Origin: Favolaschia claudopus | Taxonomy: Eukaryota > Basidiomycota > Agaricomycetes > Agaricales > Mycenaceae | Assembly: GCA_037176885.1 (NCBI GenBank) | Contig: JAWWNJ010000183.1 | Location: 310,001-374,000 of the forward strand | Direction: 5' to 3' | Length of the DNA: 64,000 nt | Part shown: in pieces, positions 10,136 to 20,640 of the stretch | Numbering within the stretch: position 1 is the stretch's first letter | Layout: every line of letters starts with the position of its first letter | Made by a program: the position numbers and the translations under genes | The notes under the pieces: generated by a model | The model's database searches: none | What the model was told of the DNA's origin: nothing | Seen by the model: only the letters and a program-made list of their open reading frames with translations

Positions 10136-12541
10136 CTATGAGCTTGAATCCGGCGCAGTCTTCTTCTCGAGCCGGAGATTCTCAATAAACAACCCCGCTA
10201 CCAACGCCAACCCAGCCACAGGCACACCGAGAATGAACACAAGCCGCAAACTGTCCGTATACGCACGCACCACCCCCGAGATCATCCCCGCCGGAAGGTC
10301 AGTGTATATCGCAGTGGGTGCCTGCCGTACAACAGCGACCGGTGCGTCCGGTGCATATTTGAAAAGGTATTTCCCAAGCTCGGAAGCGAGGATGGGTTCA
10401 GCTATCCCGAGGCCGAGGGTACCGCCAAGGAATTGCGCGAAGGTGGCGAGTCCGGTTGCTTGACCGAGGAGGTTGGGTTTGTTGGTGAATTCGGTTCTGC
10501 GTTGGAAATAATAAAAAAGGTGAATGAAGAGGATGAAGAAAGGGATGAATGAATGAAGAGAAACGCACTGAATCGCAAGAAGCGAATTCTGCACGCCCAT
10601 TCCCATGCCGATGCCGAGGAGGATTTGGAATCCGGCGATATTGGAGGAGGGGGAGGTGGCGTTGACGGTGTATAGAAGCCCGGCGCCGAGGCCGAGGAAT
10701 ATGGGTCCGATGAGGAGGATGTGCCAACTGCGAGAGTAAGTAAAACATCAATCTTCGTTGCTTAGCCTAAGCAAATTAGTTCGAAACGTACTAACGACCC
10801 GTCTTGGACACTACTTGACCGGCTACGACGATGGTTAGGACCTGCGCGAGCATCAGGGGCAGAATGTCGATGCCCGATTTTGTAGCGCTATGATGCCTGT
10901 TTGAAATTACAATGAGTTGATTAGAGTGCCAACTGAACCGCAGAGTTTTCTTACCTGGCGGCTTGATAGAATATCGGAATATACTGACACCAAATAAGAA
11001 CGAAGAAGTACGAAGAATGTAAAAAAGCACTCACATATGAGTAGACCAAAATGGCGAAGCGATTGAGGAAGCAGTACGCCAGAATCCCGTATCTAAATTC
11101 ACTCAGTCAACCGTTACCAAAGACTTGTTTACTTGGGAAGAGCCCAACACGCACATGGATCTCGAATGCAGAATGCCCAATGGCGTCATCGCCCTTTCAC
11201 CCAAATACATCTCCCACCCCAAGAATCCCACAAACAAGACCGCCGAGAATACAAAACTCTGCACGTCCGACGACTCGTTCAGCGACGAATAAGAGTGATG
11301 TCGATCGAGCCTACGCACGATTATGACGGCTCTATCACCCCAAGGCTTTGTATTCCCTCCCCATTGGAGAGCGAGAACGACAGTCGTCACCGACGCAGAA
11401 ACTAAGATCGCGCCGATGAAGTCAATATGCGCTACCTGCGCTAAGAGTTCTCTGGGTGAGCGTTTGGTGGCGTCCGAGCCAAGGGGAGGGGAGGCTTGAA
11501 GGAGGAATATGATAGCGAGTAATGAGACGCCTCCGATGGGGAGGTTGATCTGCAATTGTTGTTCAGCAGGAGTATGCATGTATCCGCGATATAATGAGAG
11601 AACTGACGTAGAAGCACCATCTCCAAGAAACCTATCGTGTTCAGATCAGCGAACGAACTACGAGCAATTAAACAGCGAAAGAATACATGGTCTGTAAATG
11701 CGCCTCCAATCAAAGGCCCGATAATTGCAGACACGGCGAAAACCACGCCGGCCATAGCGAATAAAGTCGGTCGGTCCTCAAGGCGAGTCACTTGGGATAT
11801 GATTTGGATGCTGGAGATCACTGCGAAAATGCAGTCAAAATACTATTCCAAACAAAAAAGGATGGAGGAACGCGATTGACGCACGTATACCAGCCGCTCC
11901 TGCTCCAGATACTGTTCTCCCCGCAATTAATTGATCGATGTTTTGCGATACCCCGCATAGCAGCGAGCCTGCTTCGAAGACGGTGATGGCTGCGAGCATG
12001 ACCCATTTTGCTGAGAATATGCGGAGGAGTTGGCCGTACAGCAGGAGAAAAACGGCTGTGAACTGTGAGGTAAAGAAGTAAAGAGACGGAAGGTGAAAGA
12101 CGCACTGTGCGAGAGAACGAAGGAGGTGGCGACCCAGCCTTGAAGGGTGAACGAGTTGAACTCCTAAAAGATATATAAGATTCATAGATGATCCAGAACT
12201 TTAGAAGCATGAACGAGCCGATGCAATGCGGGGTAGTGCAGTCGCTGAGATAATCAGATTAATGAATGAGAGATCTATCTCCTGCATGCCAACTCACCCA
12301 GAATTGTTTCGTCTAATGCGATCAGAAGAACGGCCAACAACCTAAGTGGGGACGTCTCAGCCTTGCAAGACATGAATTGAAATGATACATGCATTGCACC
12401 AAAGACCACAGCGAACTTTTTACCCGTCAAAATCGCGCTCTCGTCGAGATTCGTTGCGTCACCGAGGCGATGTGGTTCTTCCTGAGTTTTTTCGCCGACG
12501 TGGGATTCAAAGCCATTTTCCTGAGCGTTGTCCGCGTCCAT
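10136..12541 (-). CDS. MFS transporter, DHA2 (14-TM drug:H+ antiporter) type
   Basis: Multi-exon minus-strand gene. The N-terminal tail (MDADNAQENGFESHVGEK...) is hydrophilic, followed by LLAVLLIALDETIL and TALPRIAS, the DHA2 motif D (LDxTIxxxALP) in transmembrane helix 1. Further exons give LQGWVATSFVLS, YGQLLRIFSAKWVMLAA, GRTVSGAGAAGI (motif C-like), INLPIGGVSLLAIIF and, near 10600-10250, GMGVQNSLLAIQ then QATGLATFAQFLGGTLGLG, ending in a charged tail at 10136. The family exports toxins, drugs or secondary metabolites at the plasma membrane by proton antiport. About nine exons are needed. Several junctions were matched (for example QNSLLAIQ to TEFTNKPN), but the first intron phase was not resolved, so exon ends are not given. 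No biosynthetic cluster is adjacent. Confidence 0.85.
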
Positions 12542-13709
12542 CAGTCGAGGAAGGCGAAAATTGCGCCGTTTCGAGCGGCGGTCATATATTCTGCGAAAGC
12601 CGTTGGCGGCCCAAGCTACGGCATTCGAATTGCGTGATCATTGTAATCACGGAATTTCCGTGGGTGATACTTGCGCGAGACGGCGAGGATCGTAGAGGCT
12701 GGGTTTAAGGTGACTTCTCGGCACAAGTCCTTGAGCATTTCTAAAATGTGTGTTTGAAGCCGATGAAATTAAATTTTGATACAATTCCAAAGTTCACGAG
12801 TAGTACTTACCGCACGAAGAGCTAGCCAGAACCCGGTGCGCATCAACCGAAGCTTTCAAACATGAACTTCAGTTCCCAGGAGATATTCGTGAAGAGGACA
12901 GAGCGCTTTGCGCGGGGAAGACATGATGGAAGACGGGAAGAGACTTCGGAAGCCTTTGCCGAAGCAGTTGGTGATCGTGACGCCGAGCGTTACTGTGACC
13001 ATCAAACGTCTTTCTCCTTCCCTCCACTGGCATGTCCCGTACGCTCGTCTGTAGCGACAGATGCAAACGCTTGCTCTCTACGCTGTAGCTCGCCCACTGG
13101 ACTCTGTGCCCCGCGGTTGAGTTGGTCGTCTTCCCCATGGCAATACAAACCGTCCGACTGCTCGAACTTCTTGAAGTAACAGCGTTTCAAAGAACTTTTT
13201 GCTTCTTGAATCGACCGTAACGGTCGCCGGGTGTGGGCTGTTTGTGTATCTCCTGAGCTAACAATGAACGCAGTATATATCTGCAAACGTCCTTGCATTG
13301 ACCCATTGTGGTCTCTGGTCTGATCTCGTCTGGTCTTTCCCAGGTAGATTGCAGCATGCCACTTCTTCGTCTTGTCCCCATACACTGTCCCGGTATATCC
13401 GGCTTCTCCGGAGGCTTAAACTTGTCTCGTTCCTGGTCTATTACCGCGGCGTCTCGTCCTGTGTCGTGCGGGACTGGTGCATCACTCCTGCGTTTCCCAA
13501 TTGATGGAAATTGCTCTGTCTCTCTCATGATCGATAATCTTGAAGTTTGTCCACTCCACAACCTTTGGAAAATATCTCGTTTCCCGTGTCTGACTCTCGT
13601 CTCGCCGTATCGTGTTCTTAGCGTGTTATATTGGTCTCGGGCTCTGGCTTCGCCCCGTCTCACTTAGTGCCTTCACACGTCGTCTGACTTCTATCCGGAG
13701 TCTGGCGCT
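12542..13709. other. Long intergenic stretch, no gene
   Basis: Overlapping ORFs on both strands (for example 13187-13663 minus) are arginine-rich without domains. The DNA has a CTCGTCTGGTCT / GTCTCG-rich style and abuts the foldback element, so part of it may be older transposon debris. Confidence 0.35.
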
Positions 13710-13775
13710 CACTCGTCAGCAACCGCAGCGTTCAAGTTCGAACCGTCGCATTAGGAATGCGCGCATTGTTTTTGA

Positions 13776-14190
13776 ACCGTTTGAACCATTTCTTACTGAA
13801 CTGTGTGAGCCGTCAGGCAGAACTGTTTGAACCGTTTGCCTAAATTGAGAAACAACGAACCGTTTGAACCGAAAATGTTGAAGTACGATGAACCATTTGA
13901 ACCAAAATGTTGAAGTACGATGAACCATGTGAACCAAAATGTTGAAGTACAATGAACTGTTTGAACCGAAATGTTGAGGTACAACGAACCGTTTGAACCG
14001 AAAATTTTGAAGGCGAGTGAACCGTTTGAACCGAAAAAATGTTGAAGTCAAGTGAACCGTTTGAACCGAAAAAGTTGAGCATGAATGAACCGTTTGAACC
14101 CAAATGTTGAGGGCAGCCTAACCGTCTGAACCGAAAAAAAATTGAAGCCAGTTGAACCGTTTGAACCGCATGAACCGATCGAACCGAAAA
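13776..14190. repeat. Minisatellite, left arm (GAACCGTTTGAACC units)
   Basis: About a dozen degenerate units of roughly 30-35 bp, each with TGAACCGTTTGAACCGAAA followed by a short TGTTGAAGTAC-like spacer. It forms the left subterminal region of the foldback element. Confidence 0.9.
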
Positions 14191-15649
14191 AATTCCAAAG
14201 ACAAAAAAGTTTCTAATGAACTCTAAAATGACATTGGCCTACTCAGAATTCGCTCAAAAGACCTGGTTCAAGGTCATTCTGGAGTTTGTTCTCGATGGTA
14301 CAATGCTGCCCAAAATTCTTGTTGAAATTCCGTGAATATCCGCAGTCATATTTCATACCTTATTCGTTGCCTATCCAATGAGTACACGTTGTCTAGTTAC
14401 AATGCGGTCTCTATATTCATGTGCTACTTCCCCTAGCTACATCTCATATTCTTGAACAGTTATTTTAATCTACAGCAAGCCTGTACTTTAGTATCTTGAA
14501 CCCACTCGTCCACTCTCATTCTCACAATAATACTGGTATAGAATTTCGTTGAACAATGAACCAATCTGACCACCAGATATTGTGAAGATATATTATAAGT
14601 GCCTTGTCTATGCCAGGCTCGTCGTCTGAGAGGGAAAGAGTTTTGGGGACAAAAACCGAATGGATTCGGTCGCCAGAGCTCTCTTGCTCGACCCATGAGG
14701 GACGTGCTGGAGCCGGACTCGGCGAAGAGACGGAAACTCCAAAAAAAACTACAGAGGCAAGCAGCATGGGTGGGGGAGAAAAATATCTAGTCTATCGAGC
14801 TCCGTGAGTGTGTACATAGAGGATGAGGACCAGAAGTCTAAATGAAAGAGACCGTATCTATATATACTAAAAGAGACAAAGAAAGAAGTCAGCACGTTGC
14901 GTCATGACAAGACGCGTCGAGGTGACTCGTGTGCATGACCGTGTTTGATGTTACCAGTTGTTGGTGTAGAATAACTCGCCTATGCAGCATCATCGACTCA
15001 AATGACAATGAAGCGTCGTTTATTGGTCCACGTGATCGTGTTTTCAACTTCCCACGGTTCAATTCCACCTATTTTCATTCCACTCATCAAAGCATTCTGC
15101 TTTGTTGTACTTATTATATTTTCAATGACTCCAAACACAACTTTCAACATCCCAACAATATGTAATCAGAACTCACAAAATTCTCTATTTCCTGTGTGAA
15201 CCAACCTACTGTGTATTGTCATACCGCCCAGCCCCTACCGTATGTCTCGGAAGGCACATGGGGCTTGTTATTGATGAATCAACCAAAAAGAAAGTGAGGC
15301 TCAAGAGCTCTGAAGCCTTTGTGCTCACAAAAAATGCCAGAAATCGTTTTCAGTGAAGCAAAGCAAAAGAGTGCATGGAATTCTTTTGGAACATCAATAA
15401 CAACGGTCTTGCAGTATAGAAATGATCTGGGGATTGCTGGTTGCTGATTTACGTCTTTAAAGTTTAATTGTGCATTTTTCAGGTACAGTAACACAACAAG
15501 AATTTTCCCAGCTCATTCAACTCAACGGAAACGCTCTTGGCTGAAGCAAAATGGTGTATATATAAGGTCAGGAAAGCTGTTTTATGGGAATCTGAATATG
15601 CAGCTTTCATTTTGGAGGTGACTTGGAAGTTTTTTGTCTTCAACTTTTT

Positions 15650-15900
15650 TTCGGTTCAAACGGTTCAATGGGCCGAGTTTGAAAAAAAATGGTTCAAACA
15701 GTTCAGACGGTTCAGGCAGTTCAGGCAGTTCAGGCGGTTCAAACAGTTCAAACGGTTCAGGCGGTTCATATGGTTCAACAGCTTGAGACTGACAAAAAAG
15801 GGTTCAAACGGTTCAGACGGTTCACAGGGTGAAGGCAGTTCAAGCAGTTCCAGTCAATTAACCTGGTGATTGGTTCGAACCATACGGTTCGAACCGCTGT
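15650..15900. repeat. Minisatellite, right arm (GGTTCA units, inverse orientation)
   Basis: Tandem GGTTCAGGCAGTTCAGGC / GGTTCAAACGGTTCA words, the reverse complement of the left-arm motif, so the two arms could pair over several hundred bases. Confidence 0.9.
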
Positions 15901-15955
15901 CCGCATTCCCAATGCGACGGTTCGAACGCGAACGCTGCTAAGGTAGCACTCGTCA

Positions 15956-16521
15956 CGCATTCTCTCGCTTGCAGCCTTTCAATTTTGCTTCACCGGAGCC
16001 CTCACGGTGACCTTGGCAATTTGATTTATGTCTCGTCTCTGCCTTCGGAGTCTCTCCGAATTTCTTGTACTGCCTCACTGCATTCTCATCTCACTCCGTC
16101 CATCCCTCCGCGTTTTCCCCCGCTGTTCATTCTCTAGCCCAAATGCTCCGTGCCCACGCTTACGTTTCCAACTCAACCCAGCGCATCTCACTCAACGCGA
16201 CAAAATCAATTCAAATCGATTCACTCGCTACCTCCTTTTTTGCGCCTGTTTTAAGCCATGTGTGAGTATAATTTCAGACATGATGCTCCATGTACGTGGT
16301 AGTAACCCCCGAACCGTGCAATCCGCAGTCGTCCACCGTTCTTCAATCAGGTAATTTCCGGAAACATCACTCGGCACGCCCTTTTCAATATTAATTCCAA
16401 CTGCGCAGCAGATTCATTCAAACTAGAAAAAAATGAACAACTACCTCGTAGGACGGGGAGTGTTACGTCTTTCACGGTGGACTCAAGCCGTTGTGTGGTA
16501 GCGGTATCAAGTATGAAGCCA
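15956..16521. other. Intergenic
   Basis: No gene was recognised between the foldback element and the repeat-protein promoter. Confidence 0.4.
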
Positions 16522-16529
16522 TATAAAAG
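16522..16529 (+). promoter_or_regulatory. TATA box of the repeat-protein gene
   Basis: TATAAAAG sits 115 bp before the ATG at 16637, a normal TATA-to-start spacing for a fungal gene with a short 5' UTR. Confidence 0.5.
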
Positions 16530-16636
16530 GTTCTGTAAGTTCCCTTCTACTGTAGCTCATTCACCAACCACTTCAGATCCACTCACTCTTCATTCGTTTC
16601 TCGAGAGAAACAACTGTTCATCGCCGCATCCCCGCC

Positions 16637-17296
16637 ATGAAATACTTTCACCAACTCCAACTTGTCCTCTCCGCCGCTCTCATCGTTCGCGTTTCGGCTG
16701 CGCCGGTACGTTCTCAAAGCTTCGAGGGATACATACACCAATAGAGCATGATTACTGGTTTTCAGATTAATATTGCGCCAAGTGGGAGCATTGGTATCGC
16801 TGCACCGTCTGCATCTCAAAACCCCGGGGCTGCTGCACCGTCAGGAAGCGTTGGCGGTGTTGCGCCTTCGGGAAGTATTGGTGGTGTCGCGCCTTCGGGA
16901 AGCATCGGCGGTGTCGCACCTTCGGGCAGTATCGGTGGAATCACCCCCTCCGGCTCACAAGGAGGCATCGGTCCTTCAGGAAGTATCGGCGGCGTTGCGC
17001 CTTCGGGAAGCATCGGCGGGATCGCACCGTCGGGGAGCATCGGTGGCATTGCGCCTTCAGGAAGTATCGGCGGAATCGCACCTTCAAAGAGCATCGGTGG
17101 AATCGCACCGTCAGGAAGCATCGGCGGGGTCACTCCATCGGGGAGTATTGGTGGCGTTGCGCCTTCAGGAAGTATCGGCGGTATCGGTCCGTCAGCCAGC
17201 GTTGGCGGGGTCGCTCCATCAGGGAGCATCGGCGGCGTTGCGCCTTCGGGAAGCATCGGCGGGATCAGCATGCCGGCTCCTTCGCAGGGGATTTGA
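16637..17296 (+). CDS. Secreted protein of tandem 9-residue repeats (199 aa)
   Basis: Exon 1 (16637-16705) encodes a signal peptide, MKYFHQLQLVLSAALIVRVS, ending in AAP. Exon 2 (16766-17296) follows a 60-nt intron (GTACGT...TTTCAG, phase 0). Nearly all of exon 2 is about 17 copies of a 9-residue unit (27 bp) with consensus APSGSIGG(V/I), closing with MPAPSQGI. Gly, Ser, Ile and Pro dominate, and there is no Cys or globular domain. The product is presumably extracellular and extended, as in wall, matrix or adhesive proteins; the role is inferred only from composition. Slippage of the 27-bp unit should make its length variable between strains. The opposite strand is also open but is only a shadow of the repeat. 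Confidence 0.8.
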
Positions 17297-17546
17297 AACG
17301 GAGTTTGGACTCTCTCTTCATCGACTTGTTGATATATGCCAATCCGGACGGACAAAATCCTTCTGTTTCTCGTTATCTGTCTGTCTATTGAATATTCAGA
17401 TACCGTACCTACTTATATCCTTCCATACAAATACATACAATCCCTGTGAAGCGATTTGGTCGATGAGCGGTCTGCGTGAATGTTGAAGAGGAAACCATAG
17501 GCAATCTAAGGCTCACCAGACAAAGTTTTACTAGTATTTCACTTCA

Positions 17547-18595
17547 CTACCCCTCGTTATGCTTGCGAAACCCAAACAGCCGCTGCATCGTCTCCCTCAC
17601 CGTCTCCGGCACAAAATCAAACCGCGCATTATCCAGCGGCCCCGGCACATACGCCACGCCCGTAGCAAAAAGCGTCTTCCCCGACCAATAAACCTCCGCC
17701 TCCGCGTCCTCCGCGACGCGTGCGGCTTCTTCGTTCTCCGCAGCGTCTTTGGGATCGAGGTACTTGATGTCGTATTTCACGCCCTGGACTGATTCGAGCG
17801 TGGAGAGGACTTGGGCGAAGGTCAAGGTTTCGCCGATGACGCGGAGGATGCGGAGGGGTTGGATGGGGTCGTCGAAGGGGAGGAGGATGGATTTGACGAG
17901 GTAGCGCATGATGCTAGGGTAAGTATTCGCGGTCAGTCAATTTCGCATGTTGAATAGCTATATATAGGTTGGATAGCGAGACGTACTCAGGCATTGCAGT
18001 CAAACTAGCCAGCGCATCCGGGTACCCATACGGACTCGCCGTGTGTTTCTCCACATCGATGTTATTAAACGGAATAGTTACATATTCAGTGAATCCACCC
18101 GTCGTCAAGATGGTGTATTTGAAACCGGGGACTTCACGCGCACGCTGGCGGAGGTGCTCTCGAGTGGCAATTTTATCGCGGTAGTAGCGTTTCTTGCCGA
18201 TGTCGCCGCGGGAGAGGTCGGTGGTGAGTTCGGAGGGGTAGAAGTGACGGACGCCGCCGGCGATGGAGGCGTCGATCATGCCCGGTTGGAGTTTCAATGC
18301 GGAGTCGCCGGCGAGGGCGATAACGGTGTCGAAGCCTGGTATCCATTGAGGATTCTTAGACACATATTGAACAGGATAATGGGAGAAATTGTTGACCTTT
18401 GTATGAACTGGATTCGAGAAACGACCCAACCACGACTTCGATGCCCTGCGCTTGTATCTCCGCGAATCGTGCAGTTTTGGCGGGATCGGCAAGGACAGCG
18501 ACGCGATTGAAGTCATTCTTTTGTGCTAAGAATTCTTGCATGAGGGGACGACCGACGGTTCCGCTTGCACCGATGACAAGGACGGAGGGTGCCAT
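17547..18595 (-). CDS. NmrA-like / isoflavone-reductase-type NAD(P)-binding protein (304 aa)
   Basis: Three phase-consistent exons: 18595-18397, 18335-17987 and 17913-17547. The N-terminus, MAPSVLVIGASGTVGRPL, carries the GxxGxxG dinucleotide motif of atypical short-chain reductases (NmrA/PCBER group). FDTVIALAGDSALKLQPGMIDASI, GVRHFYPSEL and KYTILTTGGFTEY are typical later blocks. Members reduce small metabolites with NADPH or act as redox sensors, and the substrate cannot be read from sequence. Introns are 61 and 73 nt. The Lys after FYPSEL..D expected in true reductases is represented in the KKRYYRDK segment. It is probably cytosolic, with no signal peptide. Confidence 0.85.
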
Positions 18596-20640
18596 CGCTG
18601 AGAGTTGAGAGGTTGAGTTTGAGGATCAGGCATCTTACGCAGTATCCTTAAATCAAGGTTGAAGAGAGAGATTATTGGGTCGGCGTACGACGGTGCGTAT
18701 TAGTGAGCAATGACAGTGGTGCTGGATCGAACCATTGATACAATGATAGCTTCCAATGAGAACCGGGCGGGGTCTAGAAATATTTGTTGTAATTGCAGAA
18801 CGTGAGAATGTCTTGAATCGGATACAAAGTCGAACAAAATGCACCTCACTGGCATAACCCAGGAGAAAAAAGAAAAAACCCTGACCACTTCGCGCATCGT
18901 AACCTACGCCATGCCGCCACGAACGCGTGTGAACGGTATCGCGGCAGACCGGCGCGCATGCGCCAAGGGCCCGGGGCAATAATAGGCCTGGAACTGTGTG
19001 TTGTGCTTCGATGGCGAAAAGGAGACGTTCAAGTGAACGTTTGCGCTGCGGTATCGGTTGGGGAATGCCGGGTTTTTGGAAGGGCTGAGGGGTATTGTAG
19101 AGGAGGTTTCGGAGGGTTTGGATGTGTCTGAGAAGTGTCGAGGACGAGTGAGGGAGTTGATTAGGAGGGGGAGGAGGGGTTTCGTTAGAATGTATTTTCG
19201 TCTTGTTTATGACTTCAATCAAGTAGTGAGATGTCGAATTGTCCGAATTCGGGGTTGTTTGAGCCGAGAACACCAACGAGGGTTGCTTATTGAGACGTCA
19301 AACGATTCATACGTCCAGGATTTGATGTGAACGTGTCGGAAAAGTGAAAAGTGTAAGTTCAAAAGGAAGCGCAATGTTTTTCGTTGGTGATTGTTCATGA
19401 AATAAGCGTAGGTCGAACTACCGTGATTGGGGCGTGCAAGATGCTTCAACATACGCTTGTCAGCTATTCCGATTCGATTGAAATGAATGGTATACTTAGC
19501 TTCCAATGAACCTCGTTCGTCAGCGTCTACAAATACCTATTCGTGAGAATGCCATGGATCAGATCGAATAATCAAACTAAATGGAGAAGAAAAAGAGCCC
19601 GCCCCCTCGCGCCGCAGCGCACCGTGACCTGCGTCGCATCGCCACACACGCGCGCTCAGGTGCAGACTGAGCGCGCGGGCGCAGCGAGACCGCGACAGAT
19701 TAGCAACGCGCCGTGCGCGAAAGGCCCGGGGCAATTATAGCCTTGGAAGTGAGAAGGTGATGGGTGGAACGGTGTGTTGTGTGTCGAGGAAACTTCGGAG
19801 GCTGCAGTCTATTTACGCGCAAGGGTGACCCAAATGAAATTTCAAGATTCCGAAATTCGATGTTTCGACAGAGCCTAGAGGCTGAGCTCTAAATCTGTTC
19901 GAGGCATGGCGGCAAAGAAAAAATCAACGGAGGGAATATTGGTATTTGTAGCTGGAAGATAGGGAGAACATTACTTTGAATGAAGGCATTGGAGGGGTGA
20001 AAGTTGGTGAAAGGATGTGGTTGGGGACAAGCAGGGCCGGATCAACCCGAGGATTGAGCATGTCTGGTATCGCAGCGATCAAGACTTCCCACGCACGGTC
20101 CCTCTTGCCTTTTCGTCGTCTTGGTCGTTGTCCGCTACTCGTTGTCGTCGTCTTCTCCGTTCCCCAATGACTGTGATGGACACACTCACAAACTTGAAGC
20201 CCTGGCTGTCGCCTTCGTTTAATCCGGCTCGGATGCGAGAGCTACCTTCTTCTTACCTTCTTCATGTACTTAAACTCGCCTTTTCTGCGTCGTTTCGACA
20301 AAATCTGATTGACTGCAGGTCGACGATAGAGAACATCAAACTGATCCAGAACTACCCGGGCTCCTCGTGCCACCAGAGACACCGATGTATATACAAAAAT
20401 TTGACACTTCGGGCACTACATATCAAACTGATACCACGCAATATAGGTCTACGCGCTCAAATCTCGCTTCTCCAGTACCACGCTAGACGACGACGATGTG
20501 AAGCACGACGGCTCGTGCGGTTAGAATGAATAGATTCAATTCAATACCGGATATCCAGCGAAAGAAAAGGTGCGCAATTTGTTCTCTCATTTCACGCTAC
20601 CCTGGCTTATTGACAGTCGATGTAATGTGCATAGCTTACC
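18596..20640. other. Non-coding, with a diverged duplication
   Basis: No credible gene. A segment at about 18715-19050 is repeated in diverged form at about 19480-19800. Shared landmarks are TAGCTTCCAATGA, a CGTRACCT.CG.CAT block and AGGCCCGGGGCAAT(A/T)ATAG followed by GGAA.TG. ORFs on both strands lack domains. Confidence 0.45.

Larger units (their letters stand above)
13719..15946. mobile_element. Foldback-type non-autonomous element (2.2 kb)
   Basis: A 37-bp inverted repeat with 34/37 matches lies at 13725-13761 and 15902-15938 (GCAGCGTTC..GTTCGAACCG). Inside each end is a minisatellite of GGTTCAAAC/GTTTGAACC words in opposite orientation. The direct repeat CACTCGTCA occurs just outside, at 13710-13718 and 15947-15955, a candidate 9-bp target-site duplication, though the outermost few bases of the termini match poorly. 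The interior (14190-15640) has no transposase-like ORF. Long terminal repeats built of short subrepeats are the hallmark of foldback elements. Superfamily is uncertain. Confidence 0.65.

Noticed and set aside
13187..13663. 158-codon arginine-rich minus ORF
   Set aside because: No domain, biased composition, opposite strand equally open.
13776..14190. Regularly spaced repeats considered as a CRISPR-like array
   Set aside because: Units are contiguous and degenerate with variable spacers in a eukaryotic context; this is a minisatellite.
15868..15925. GGTTCGAACC words resembling a tRNA B box
   Set aside because: They are part of the foldback element inverted repeat. No A box or cloverleaf could be drawn.
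16816..17355. 179-codon minus-strand ORF rich in PPILPEGA repeats
   Set aside because: It is the reverse strand of the 27-bp repeat, open only because the repeat lacks stops. The plus strand has the signal peptide and intron.
18653..19276. 207-codon minus ORF
   Set aside because: Low-complexity start, no domain, and it overlaps a diverged non-coding duplication.
20017..20529. 170-codon plus ORF in the GC-rich region
   Set aside because: No recognisable motif, and its composition follows local base bias.
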